The notes under the pieces were generated by a model that was not told where the DNA came from, did not search any database, and saw only the letters and a program-made list of their open reading frames with translations. From the NCBI GenBank assembly GCA_034401135.1, contig JAWZSP010000005.1:3100001-3164000 (forward strand): a stretch of DNA of 64,000 bases, given 5' to 3'. Shown one piece after another: positions 1-11,066 of this stretch. The stretch is from Volutella citrinella (taxonomy: Eukaryota > Ascomycota > Sordariomycetes > Hypocreales > Nectriaceae). The stretch's first letter is position 1, and every line of letters begins with the position of its first letter. The position numbers and the translations under genes were made by a program.

Positions 1-722
1 GGAGATCGTTGACTGATGATCAATCCATCGTATGCCTAGCCTCGACTGAGACGGTTTGGATCAAATGTCTCAGTGGCATCAAATATTCCAAGTTTCACAG
101 TACCGGCACCATGGCATCAAACATCGACTTTTTGCAACAACATTCAGCATCACGAGCAGAGTATAGAGGGTTCGAGACAGGAAATCGACCGGTTGCTAGA
201 GCAAAACTCGTAGTCTTGGGCATTTCAGCGCCCTCTGTAGCACATCTCACCTGTCTACGAGCGTCCCCAGCGCTTTTCTGTACTCCATTTGCCAAATTTG
301 CAGGAATTTGCCGTCCATTCAGCGAGCAAATACACGGATAGGCGCAGTCGCAGATGTAATCCGTTCCCTCATTGGAGGCGTGCTGCGAACTGACGTCAAA
401 CGCCCTGACAAACGCCTTGATCGTTTGCTCCCAGGTGGGCACATGTTGTGTGAGGCGAGTTTGAAGGAACTGCTGCACCTGGTGGTTGCGTCATACTGCC
501 ACTGGTATGTTCACTGCATCACGATATTCCCGTCGCGTCAGGTCGCTCGTTTCAGAAAAATTTCTCATTTACGTGGCATCTCCCTCTCTCAGCCTACCCA
601 ATCATCTCGAATAAGGGGGGCCCAGAAATCATCATAATCAGTACAAACCAGGCAAACGCTCATGCTGAGACAATGCGCCGGGTATAATGCATCATCGTTT
701 GACAAAACACGTCGTTTCCCTC
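1..722. other. Left-edge intergenic stretch, downstream of AFG1
   Basis: No supportable gene. A 127-codon minus-strand frame (95-478) shows no recognisable domain. A perfect 8-bp CRE palindrome TGACGTCA lies at 391-398. The stretch is the 3' side of the minus-strand AFG1 gene and may contain the end of a gene outside the window. Confidence 0.5.
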
Positions 723-2470
723 TTACATTGAGTCCTCCATTTGCCGACTCCTTGCCTTGTTCCAGTTGTCCTTGTCTTGCTTTCCTCCCTGATCTTCCAG
801 GCCCATCCCTCGCTCAACCCATTCTTTGCTTTCCATGTGCCGCAGTCGGCTGAGGGCTCGGGCAAACGCAAAGGCCTCTTCGGAACTGGCAAACAGGTTG
901 GAGTCTTTCAAGTTGTCGACATGTTTTTCCAGATCATGGGCGCCCTCCTTGGGGTTTGCGCTCTTATCGCCCTGGGACAGTAGACTCTCGGCAATTTCGT
1001 CTCGGGAGACAAAGAGTTCTGTGAGGGGCTTCTCGGTTGTAAGGACTAATTTGGCATTCCCTTCATACACGGCATCAATAAACGTGATGAACCGACGAGC
1101 AAGGTCCCGTTGTTGATGGTTCATTGCAGGGATGTCCGTGACAATGAATGCCTCGTACGCGCGAACCAATTCCAGATAATCGGCTGCTGACTTGGGTTGT
1201 CGGATAAGTTCATCAAAGGTGAACCATGCCGCCCTGCCACTGACACGAGGGACGAAGATTTCACGGCCCCAGACCTTCTGGATCTCTGGCCTGGGTTCGC
1301 CTTGGTCGGGGTCTCCAAGGAAGCGGAACCACTTCTCGGCATGGGCATTGGCGTGGCTATCGAGCGAGGTGTGGTAGACGTCGGATGGCGGCCGAGGGAT
1401 CTTGCGATAGTCAGTGGGCGAGTCGAGGTTGATGACATGCAGCCGGTTCTTCAGAAGCTCGATCGCGGGAATGAAGGACTCTCTCTGTATCCCGTTCTTG
1501 TACAGTTCATCTGGGTGTCGGTTTGATGTAGTGACCAAGACCACGCCGTGCGACATGAGCGCTTCCAGCAGCCTGCAACGATGAGCTAGGACTCGCAATA
1601 AATAAGACGATATTGCGGCTCACCTTCGTAGGATCATGGCGTCTGCGACATCTGTCGTCTGGAACTCGTCAAAGCAAAGGACGTTGCCTTGCTCTGCAAT
1701 GTCAGCCGCGATGGACGGCACGCCATCAACGTCATTGCCGTGAACCATCTTGAACTTATGCAGGCGCTTATGGACATCTTGCATGAAGTTGTGGAAGTGA
1801 ATTCGGGTCTTGCTCTTCACTGAAGGCGGAAGCGTGTCGTAGAATAGGTCCATGAGCATGGTCTTGCCACTGCCAACATCACCGTAAAGGTACAATCCCC
1901 GAGGGAGGTTGTCCGGGATGGCACCAATGGCAGGGCCGGCATTGCTACTATTCCCAAAGAGAGATGAGAAGACAGACTTCTTGACGGGCTTGAGAGATTC
2001 AAGGGCGGGGTGCACAACAGGCGGGGCATGATAATTGCGCAGCTCATCGTGGAGGTTCTGGAGGTTTTGGATTATGCCTCGAGTCTGGCGTCAGCCCCAT
2101 GCACATGCAACGCATCGATAAAAAATAACTCACCCCTTTGGTGCTCATCGTTCCGCAGCCTTCCAGATTCCACTCGTCTGTCATATTCTGGGATGGGGCC
2201 GCCGTCATGCGCGACAGCCTCAGCAATGTCCTGCGCAGCGTCCGCATCTGCCACCACCGTCGCCAGTGCCCGTGATTGAGGTAGGCCCAGCGCAGGTACC
2301 CGGAAGGTTATGTTTGCAATGTCTGGTCGTCGTCTTGGGCTGGGTCGAGTCGCGCTGAGAGCCCCGAGGCCCGCGCTCCTCCGAAACGTCCTCACATGGC
2401 CGGCCCGGTGAAGGGCGATTGATGCTTGCAACGGCCGGAGCGGGGTACCGCCGTGGGCACGACAGCGCAT
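723..2470 (-). CDS. AFG1: AFG1-like mitochondrial AAA-type ATPase
   Basis: Exons on the minus strand are 2470-2134, 2077-1624 and 1572-723, giving 546 aa. Intron 1 starts GTGAGT. Its end (a GAG acceptor) was chosen because it restores the family motif GIIQ at residue 113. Walker A is GDVGSGKT (about 178-185) and Walker B is VLCFDEF followed by [11 protein letters not shown] (about 245-251). The Arg-rich N terminus with few acidic residues fits a mitochondrial presequence. The AFG1/LACE1 family is a P-loop ATPase of the inner mitochondrial membrane that helps remove or degrade mitochondrially encoded cytochrome oxidase subunits. The start is the ATG at 2470. A longer upstream open frame exists but begins with a non-family sequence. 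The C-terminal 40 residues are charged and probably poorly conserved. Confidence 0.93.
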
Positions 2471-3171
2471 CGTGGATGGTGTGTGTGTCAACTCGGTCGC
2501 GGCGTCGGTAGAGTTGGTCGTCGATCTGGGCGCATCACAGACGAGAGATTGGCGATATATCCAAGCGAGCCCGTGGAGAAAGCCCGTCAATTCGGCGTTG
2601 AGGAATGACGCAGGTGGGCCGGGGTCAGAAGTGACGACCGTAGCTGGGGGCCGAGAGGTGCCGAGAAACCCGCCCGGGGATTAAGCGCCCACAGCGGCCT
2701 CGCCCAATCCGCTAAGATCCGACTCTGCTGCTGTTATTACCCTACACTTGCAAGCATTCTAGGCTTGGTTGATGAGAATTGGCACTAACATGACGGATGA
2801 TGCTGCTTGCTTGAGTTGAATTTTTTATCCAGTATTGGAAAAGCAAGGTACATTCAACTCCATTAAAAACCCTTGCGCAATGACTTCATAGTGGAATCGC
2901 AAGGCCCGTTGGCAAGATGAACCGGCTAAGCCGGATTCTAAACAGCCGGGATATCCGGGCTGTGATCACATTATCATGTGCAGGCAAGGTAGCCGGCATT
3001 TGACTCATCTGATATGCCGCACAATATATTTTAAAGTACTCTAATCATTCAACAGGAATTATTACTAATTATCGCCATTTAATTCACCTGCAAACCCCTA
3101 AAATTTCGAACCTCATCACGCCTTCACCTTCCGCGCTGTGGATAAAAGTATGGTGCTGATGATGCTTGATC
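2471..3171. other. AT-rich intergenic stretch with palindromes
   Basis: It separates the AFG1 start from the 3' end of the cupredoxin-like gene. From about 2810 to 3110 it is clearly AT-rich compared with the flanks and holds the palindrome cluster at 2922-2970. No coding frame is supportable. The first part is presumably the AFG1 promoter. Confidence 0.6.
2922..2970. repeat. Cluster of three adjacent palindromes
   Basis: Three dyads lie within 49 bp: 2922-2934 (CCGGCT-A-AGCCGG, perfect arms), 2942-2963 (arms ACAGCC and GGATATCC around one mismatched pair on each side) and 2961-2970 (TGTGATCACA, perfect). The AGCCGG half-site recurs in both of the first two dyads and again at about 2991. The island around them is AT-rich. 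Function is unknown. Confidence 0.7.
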
Positions 3172-3814
3172 CTAAATCAAGGTAAAAGCAGCACCGAAGA
3201 TGGCAACAAGACCAAAGAGAGAGAGACTGGAAGCAACAGAAGCGGAGTTCTTTTCCTCTGTTTCCTTCTTCTCCTCGGGCTTCTTCTCCACCTCCTTCTT
3301 GATCGTCTTGAAACGGCCGCCGTAGCTATCTCCCGGAATCTTGATAGTATCAGTGAGGTTTCCGGCACGGGCCTTGTACTCGTCCAGCTTCTGGATTTCA
3401 TCTGGGTTGATGAGACCAAGCATTCCGTCGATGCATTCTTTGCCCTGGGTCGAATAGAAGGCCATGGGCTTGGTGTTGTTAATCTGGACCTGGAAAACCT
3501 TGTCCTGCAGCCGAGTTAGCAACCGAGCTAGCTCGAACACGTTCAACTCATACTTCGGTTTGTCCGTCCTTGACAGGCATGTATCCAGAGTAGAATCCGA
3601 GGCTGTAGGGCAGAGGAGTGCAGGGCTGGTAGAAGCTGGCGGACGTGACGCTGTGGTTCTTCTTCTGAAAGTGGAACTCCAGGATATCCCCCTTCTCGGG
3701 GCGGACAATCTCGGGATCAAACTTGTTCTCCTTGGTGGCCGTGATCTTGATGATCTTGGCAGTGGCAATGCAGGACAGAGCCAGACCGGTGAAGAGAGTC
3801 TTGAGAACAAGCAT
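3172..3814 (-). CDS. Cupredoxin-like GPI-anchored secreted protein
   Basis: Exons are 3814-3554 and 3504-3172, with an intron GTATGA...CTGCAG, giving 197 aa. Residues 1-19 form a signal peptide ending in ATA. A plastocyanin-like fold is suggested by NHSV (His54), QPC (Cys65), the GFYSGYMPV stretch and the C-terminal motif ending DGM-LGLINP (Met115). A Lys/Glu-rich stalk (about 150-172) leads to a hydrophobic tail of about 20 residues after NSAS, which looks like a GPI attachment signal. The family consists of fungal extracellular cupredoxin-domain proteins of uncertain role at the cell surface. Two expected copper ligands are absent: Ser105 replaces Cys and Glu110 replaces His. Electron transfer is therefore unlikely. 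The stalk is charged rather than Ser-rich. Confidence 0.85.
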
Positions 3815-5637
3815 GGTGGATGAGTGAAATGCGAAGGGATGAGCGGGGAGATGTAGCAAGTGTTGTGGAAGAAGAATTGCGAGGCTCTTGAAGACTGGTG
3901 ATGAAGGGGAGGAGAGAGTGGTGATGTAGAGCCTTGAACGGGAGGCGCCGAGTTCAAATATGTGCGGCCATGCTGCCACCAAGCGGCCATCGTCTTGCTA
4001 TTGACATGAGGGTGAATCATAAAAATGCAAGCGGGCGAGAGGTAAAACACGGACTGCAAATACTGGCGGTAAAATGAACCTATCGGCTCGTTGGTTATAG
4101 GATCAAGCGGGTTTCAAGATATTAAGAGCCCACCACGGTTCGCCCCGTGGTGACACAATGAGGTCAAATTCACCATATTCCATTTGACTAACACACATGA
4201 AAAAGACCTAAAACGCTGCATTTTCCCTCGATTCAGCCTGAGCTCAAATGGTAAAATGAGTCTCGGGATAGCCGATGTCGAAATTAGGTAAGTAGACCAA
4301 AGTGAAAAATGGCTTGGAGTTGCACAGCGCACAGAGAATTAAATAATAATTTTGTAAATGACAGTAGTCGGAGACGTGCAGCGCGTGTCTCTCGGTGGTT
4401 TTCGAAAGTGCAGGCCCTGGCCAATCTTGACAATGTGCAGTTCTTAGTCAACCACCGTCAGAGACAATCCCCGTACACGCTGGAAGTTGACTGATTAGGG
4501 GGAAAACCCGACCGGAACTCAATAGCCCGTACTCATTCTAGGGGATTGTTTGAAGGCTGGCAAGGGGACATGTCCGCGAGAAACTTAGATTCCATGTACG
4601 GCTACTAAACTAGGCCATGGACAGCGTGACTAGACTCGGTGAACAAAATGCGGGGAAGAGAGCCGGTCCAATTTCCACTGCTCCTCGGTTCATATGTGGC
4701 GGCGTAGCGCAGGCACATATCCCCGGCCGTGCCGCGCGGAAGGCGGCGGGAGGGCGAGACAGGGCGATAGCTCCGACCCCCAAGCGGAAGGCTGGCTGAG
4801 AGACGGAGCCTAGTCGCCCCGAAATGACAAGTCACTGGGGAGAGGGACGCCGTATTGGATTAAGCTAGAGATGTTCTGAAGGAACCGGATGCCTTTGGTT
4901 GGTCCTTTGTTGATTACTATGGATACTACCTACCTCTGGGGTGTGCACTTTGTAGAGCCGGGACTCCCCCCGCTTGGTGGCCGGGGCAAGCTCCACATTT
5001 CCCGTCCTGGCTGCCGAGCTGGCTTCCGGTCGGCTGCCAGTCCTCGCGGCCCGAACCTCCGTGCGGCGGGGCAAATGGGAGATGGGATAATTCATTATTC
5101 ACCACCCTGGAGCTGCATTGTGGCATGGGGACCGGGGACTCCGACACAAGACTTCGACAGGGACAGGACTAGAATAATATTGTCAAAACCATTGAAACAT
5201 AATAGTTCAGGGCCGAAGGCTGCACCAAAGGTGACTATTTTCGCCTACTCAGACCAACAGCCTTCTCCCCGCTCAACCACGTCCACATCCAAGCCCTGCA
5301 GAGCTTGAGAAAATAACTCGCGGGATACATTGCGCTCTAGTTCTACCACATAGTATGTTGAGAAGCATGCAGTGTCAACTAACAAGAAAGGGTGTTTAGC
5401 CACTAGCGCCATTGTTGGTGCTGAACAGAGAGTGCGCAGGCTTCAACGACCATGCTGGATTGCTGTCCTTGGGGAACAGAGCATAAGGTCCGACACACAG
5501 AACTAGACGGGGACAAAGAGACTGTGTCCGGCGTGCAAGGCTTAAAGACTGCGGGCATCTCCTCCCTTCCCAAGGCTAGTGCATACGAAACTGTTACTAT
5601 CAGCAACTTTCACCATTTACATTTCGCAAGTATTACA
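3815..5637. other. Intergenic stretch
   Basis: The region just upstream of 3814 is the cupredoxin promoter. The rest holds no supportable gene. An ACCTACCT motif lies at 4928-4935. Confidence 0.5.
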
Positions 5638-6456
5638 ATGACAAGGACTATCTTGAACGCTCTGTTTCACAGAGAAGGAGGCGTATTCAACAGTGGCTCA
5701 TATAAGCAACCGCAAACATACCACCATAACCACGCCAAGTCGGGCCTTGCCAAGCCCCTGAAGGCTAGCAGGTCGGAGCCAGGCCCGGGGCCGGCCAAGT
5801 GGCGGCAAAAATCGAGACCAACTCGAGCTCGGGCGTCGACGCAGCAGACCAAGGCTGTGAGGCTGCTGTCGTCTTGGCTTCAGCCCCGTCGCTGGCACAA
5901 CGCAGAAGAATGCTTCTTTCCGTTTCCGAAGATTACGTTTCTTGTTGACCAGCCGAGCCGGCTAACCTGTCAGATCTGTCGGGAATCCCACCACCGGGTC
6001 ACTGAGGACCCCGACATGGGCCATGAAATTGACGATTCGACCTTCACTATCTTGCCCTGCGGGCACGTAGCGGGATCGTAGTGCCTTAGGGCCTGGACTA
6101 AGCGCAACAAATCCTGCCCGTTTTGTAAGCTGATCCTGACGTATCCAGGCTGCGGCCACACGGTGCCAGGGCGTCTGATCACTCGAGAAGGTATACACAC
6201 AATCCCAAGGACGATACCTGACATGGGCTGCATCCCGCCCTTATGCCGCGACTGACAGTGGCAGAGGCAATGGGTCGAGGCGGAGACAAGACTGCAGCAG
6301 AAGACGCTCGAGTTTCGAGAAGCAAGGCTCCGCTATCATGCTAGTCAGACGGTGGGCGACGAGGAAGCGCTGCTCAAGATACTGGAGGATCTCGAGACAC
6401 TCATGCAAGATGAGGTCCACAAGCGGCAGCTCAGTGCGTGGTTGGTGAATTGGTAA
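5638..6456 (+). pseudogene. RING-finger protein gene with two in-frame stops
   Basis: One frame runs from the ATG at 5638 to the TAA at 6454-6456 (273 codons) and is broken only by TAG at 6079-6081 (codon 148) and TGA at 6253-6255 (codon 206). Before the TAG the frame encodes CQIC and LPCGHVAGS. Directly after it come CLRAW and CPFC, which complete a RING cross-brace. A second conserved block with CGH, TIP and PPLC follows. After the TGA comes a Glu/Arg-rich helix typical of a coiled coil. This motif layout resembles fungal RING E3-like proteins. Domain continuity on both sides of each stop shows a formerly intact gene, or stop-codon readthrough, or sequencing errors. Splicing out the TAG would need an intron of about 23 nt, which is too short. 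The TAG could come from CAG by a C-to-T change, as in RIP. The TGA sits where a final Cys would be expected. Confidence 0.72.
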
Positions 6457-9400
6457 CATTGCCCAGGATGTGCGTCTCCAGGGCGCATCGGTGAACAGGC
6501 CAATTCGCCAGGTAGGGGAGGGGGTAGGGTGCACATAGATTAGGAGATGCAAACCCAGGAGGCGATATAATCCACAAACAGCCCTGAGAAGTTCTCTCCC
6601 GCACCGCATTGGCCGATTGTTCACACCTCGCTCCTCTTTGGATTTTGTTGTATGTGTGAAAATCTTCTTACACGTAATAGATGGCCGATTGAGCTTGACC
6701 CCTTCTTCACCGCCGGGGGAGGTAGATCTCGCCTGCACGCCAAGGCAGTACACGCGGCGGGACAAGACAAGTTGGTGAGGATTTCGCGATCTGGGACAAA
6801 GAAACTCGCAGGTGTTAGGCAATTGGATCCATGGCAATAAAACCTGGCGCTCTGGGCGCCTCGAGGAATAAGCACTGGACGTCAGTGGTTGGTCCTGCGG
6901 CGGCCCTGGCTCGCTCGGCTTCTACCCAAGCGTCGGACTCGGCCGTCACTTTGTCAACCTGCAAAGAAATCGCCGCTCGGCGGCCGATGGCTCCTGCAGA
7001 TGCGATAGGTCTCCCATGCTCTCACCAATGGTGGGCCGTTGTGGGGTTGCGATAGTCGTCGCCGGAGGTTGCAGAGTCAAGGATGTTCAGCTGCGGAGGG
7101 GTCCGAACGTCGTCGGGGTCAGTTTCCGAAGCGGCGGGTGCTGGGGTGGAGACCAACTCAGCTGCACTGTGCCGTCGACGCAGCCACCATCTAAGCCAAG
7201 CGGTCTACTACGGGAGTGCACGCATGAGATCCAAGGACGCAGGTGCCGCCAAGTCATCTCGTACACAGCCTTGGTCATGATCGGCTTGTGGACACACCGG
7301 TACTTATTTTGGTATCCCCGTTACACTCTGTGGTGTATAACAGCCCCCTCGTGGCATGCCCGAGCCGCTGGGACGATAGGGCTGCCCTGAGACCAGTAAA
7401 CCTAGGCGGCATGGCACACGAGAAACTCGGAGGGTCGGGGCACACCTCCATGACTTTCAATCACTCGTAGAATGGCAGACCAGTTTAGGAATAGGGCGTT
7501 GACCAAGGCCAAGGGAGTCCCCATGGCGGCAGATTAGCAAAATGGCAGATTCACGGCGCGGGCCCTGGCCTCCATGTTGAGCGGGAGGCGAAATGCCATG
7601 ATGCTGCCTCGATTTTAGTGCGTACCACGTCCCCTGTCCCCCGCCACCATGAGGGTGCGTGTCAGGCCCGGAGAGCCAACAGGACACTAGAACAGGCGGC
7701 CAAGGGCCTAAGAAGCAAGGACAGGGCGTTAATAAGTGCGCTGCTAAGGTTTAGTACTAAGTTAGTACGTGCAGTAGACAGCAGCCAAACAGCGCCCACA
7801 GGTGGCAACTTGGCTTGACAGTTGATGAAACACTCGCAAGCACTCATTGGCGATGGCCTCTGCCGGTAGCAAGTGCCGACTCCTCATTCTTGGCGGATAC
7901 GGCAGGCGGCTGCAGGGCTGCCTGCCACCTGGGCCCAGGGGCTGCGGCCCGAAACCAGTCCGGCGGGACAGCGTAGGTAAGGTAGTACCTCAACATTGGG
8001 CTCCATGCCTTTTTATTGTCAGCTATCAAGCCCGGGCACTTTCCCATCCAATTGAAGTCCTGGGCCCATAACCTTGAACGACGAGCGGTCCACGTTCACC
8101 CCATGAAGGGCATCACAATCAGCTGCCACGGCAACTAGCTCGAAAGCTACCTTATACTAGGTACAACGACCTAGCGGTGAGACCTGCTAACGAAGGGAGC
8201 TCAGCTAAGAGCCCTATGACACTGACAGTATCCTGCACCTCCTCTCATGGTGGATCCTGCGTCCTGGCTGTGCTCCTACCACATATGGCTCTCGCAGCTT
8301 CCTGAACACTGGCGCGGCATCTCTATCCATGCGGCTGCAAACCGCTTGATCGCGGCGGGAGGGTGATGCCATGATGGTGCCGCGATGCTAGGCCGGGGCT
8401 CAGCTCTGATCCAGACTCCATGCATTGTCTGAGCCCCTCCCAACCTTCTTCATCCGACATTGAATTCGCCTCCCTGACTCGACTTTGAAGGTCGGCTACT
8501 CAAGGCTGCATCGCCATTCGCTGAGTGTCGAGTTAAACATAGGACTCGTCAGGTCTATGTATCATCTCCGGCTATCCTCTCCCTAGTCGCTACAATCTAC
8601 CCGCCCCTCGCCGATACAACTTGGGCTTTGGGGATGAGAAATCCTCTTGGACCTCTTCCTTCTCTCTTCATTGTCTTGAGACTCCGATCCAAGTGCTTAC
8701 TACGCTCACCCTCCCGCCCTCCTCAACCACGACGCCGCCCCATCACATGTAACCCAGTATCAGCTAGCTTGTCTCATTTCCCCTCCCCACGGCATCAACG
8801 GATCTGGTTAACATTTACTCTGCATCATGGACATGATATGATCGAGTCGCCACGCTGAAGCTCTCCGATCCACAAGAGAGAAGGTTGGTGGTAATGCATT
8901 GCGGCTGGATCTGTGGAGTGAAGGCCGTGCCATCTGGTCCCTCAGTCTCCCTCCCCATCTAGGGCTGTCACATTTCATACCTGTGGCAAAGATTGCTCCG
9001 CAGCCTCAGGGGAATTCTCCTGTTACTGCCGCGGCAGAAATCCCATCCATGTCGGTGTGGCTGGCGGATGGGATTGACCCCATAACTGCTTCCTACTTGC
9101 CCACGATGACACAGGTGTCTTTATCGACTACTATCCTCATGAACAACTCTATACGTCTATACTTTTATCTCTGTGCCAGCACAGTAGCGGTGGCAGTTCT
9201 TTATTTTGACATGCGTATGTATCGGTCACCGCCAGCACAGAGACCCACGAATACTGCCCATCCGCCCAATTCTCCTTCAATTAAGGGAGAACATCGACCC
9301 TTCCTGCTCACCCACCCTCTTCGATCTCCGTTTGAACTTTTGTTCGTCCTGGGTTGCTCGGGCAACACCAATCAGAACCCCCAGAAGTGTCGATCGTAAC

Positions 9401-9554
9401 CTTCGATGCAAAGACTGCGAAATCGCGAGCCTGTCCCACTTGTTTCAGCAAGTACGAAAAGGCTAGATGCCATCACCTGAAGTAGGCATGCCGAACTTGC
9501 GGACTTCTCCACTGCCTCTTCAACTTGTGTCTGACATACCCACCACGAATCTAG
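6457..9554. other. Intergenic stretch before the bZIP gene
   Basis: About 3 kb without a supportable complete gene. From about 8560 to 9340 it becomes CT-rich, as in fungal promoters and leaders. One or more unresolved 5' exons of the bZIP gene must lie between about 8600 and 9554. A candidate is the open frame ending near 9481 with a CPTC and RCHH cluster. Confidence 0.5.
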
Positions 9555-10337
9555 GAAGAGAGGAAAAATTCTCGAATCAGAAATAACCAGCGGAGATTCC
9601 GTGCTCGGAAGAAACTACGGCTAGAGGCCCTTGAGCAACGAGTCCGAGAATACGAGCTCGCTGGAGTTGGGGCCTCGACCGAGGTTCAACAGGCTGCCAG
9701 GAGAGTTGCAGAGGAAAACACGAGGCTCCGCAGTCTTCTACATCAACATGGCGTAACGGACGAACGTATTGTCGACTACTTGAGATCCACATCGGCACCA
9801 CCCTTACGGCTTGACCCTGAGACTCGTATGCCCACGGCGAATCCAAGCGACAGTATTCGCCTCCTCCACAGCGTATTGGTGCCTCGAAGGCTTCTCCCCT
9901 CCGATACCCAGCCCTCACACCTCACTGTCCATGGTCAAGGCAGCCGCGAAGAGTCCGCTGCTTGTGATCCAACGACAAGCTCCTTGTTCTGGGAACCGGT
10001 TCAGCCGATTCAGGATTCCAACGCCTCGCTACCGCCTCTCAATTCTCAAATTTTCTGCCCTCCACCCACGGCACTTCCGCTAAACGCTCCTCTAATACCG
10101 TCTTCTCAATACCCCTTGACGCAATTCCCCAGTCAAACCCAGCGAACGGAATCATACTACCCTACAATAGCAACCGCTCCAGTGATTATGGGCCCAGCGT
10201 TTCCCGAGAGATCCCCATTCAATGATGGCGAGACAACCATCAGCTACCACCTCCATACGGCTTCTTCTGCTGGTTATCCCGACCATAACTCCCACTCTGG
10301 ATATCCTCCGGGGCCACAGGGTTATCCGCAGCCTTGA
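9555..10337 (+). CDS. bZIP transcription factor (5' exon unresolved)
   Basis: The frame is open from the CTAG splice acceptor at 9551-9554 to the TGA at 10335-10337 (260 aa). The basic region reads RIRNNQRRFRARKK from 9573. A zipper-like helix follows, with LEALEQRVREYE, an AAR-RVAEEN block and LRSLLHQHGVTDE. This is a filamentous-fungal bZIP family that binds DNA as a dimer. The C-terminal half is Pro/Ser/Tyr-rich and probably disordered. The frame has an in-frame stop just before 9555 and no ATG before the basic region, so at least one upstream exon is missing from this model. The bZIP identity is firm; the start is not. Confidence 0.8.
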   Translation, partial: EERKNSRIRNNQRRFRARKKLRLEALEQRVREYELAGVGASTEVQQAARRVAEENTRLRSLLHQHGVTDERIVDYLRSTSAPPLRLDPETRMPTANPSDSIRLLHSVLVPRRLLPSDTQPSHLTVHGQGSREESAACDPTTSSLFWEPVQPIQDSNASLPPLNSQIFCPPPTALPLNAPLIPSSQYPLTQFPSQTQRTESYYPTIATAPVIMGPAFPERSPFNDGETTISYHLHTASSAGYPDHNSHSGYPPGPQGYPQP

Positions 10338-11066
10338 CTGAAACAAGGAGAAAGTCGGAACCAACCCATTGTCATCTAAATCAGGCTAAAAGATGATGTA
10401 TGTTTGTGACGGCACTGGTCCCTCAATACCTACCGTTTGTGGGAGAAGAGGAAAGTTGCCCCTTCCAATCGCGTTCACAGGCACGAACCAAGTCTGCGAC
10501 GAACTTGTCTTGCACTCCAAAAAAAACCAAAACGAAAACAATGATTATTAGCTGACAAACACTATTGAAGAACACAATAGGAGCAAAACAATGGTATTTG
10601 TATTGAATATCGATGAGGAACGAGAGCGTTTTCTGAGAACTCTGACCAGTCGGTTGACTGGATGAGACATCTTTTGAACATTTGTCATAGACGCTGCATC
10701 GACCATGAACAAAGACCTCAGAGCACACCGATAATGGCTTTATCGACTAATGCAAAGACCACTTCATCCATCTGGATTTACCCCGCTGAATTCGCGGTTG
10801 GCCGTTTCACGCATACTCCTTTCCTTCGTATTAGAAATGACAGGTTCAATGACCCCAACCCCTGACTTAAGCCAGTACAAACTCACCAGGCCAGGGAAAT
10901 GGGTACCAATAAATAGCCTTTCCATCCGCCTTTGAGAGACAATGAATCAAATTTGTATTACGTTAACTCCATGCTGCTCCGTTGACCCAAGCCCAAGATA
11001 GCCCATGCTGAAAAAAGCCCGCCCTAGTCTGTACAGCCGAATAAGATGCCAAAGCCGGCAAAAGAT
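10338..11066. other. Convergent intergenic stretch, bZIP/PPG1
   Basis: It holds the 3' sides of the bZIP gene (+) and PPG1 (-). The 10480-10960 part is relatively AT-rich. No gene is supportable. Confidence 0.6.

Noticed and set aside
160..190. GGTTCGAGAC sequence resembling a tRNA B box
   Set aside because: No matching A box or cloverleaf can be drawn around it.
95..478. 127-codon minus-strand open frame with several Cys
   Set aside because: No signal peptide or Cys spacing typical of a secreted protein, and no domain.
6067..6089. Intron that would remove the TAG in the RING gene
   Set aside because: The only GT...AG pair bracketing it spans about 23 nt, too short to be spliced, and would delete a conserved RING Cys.
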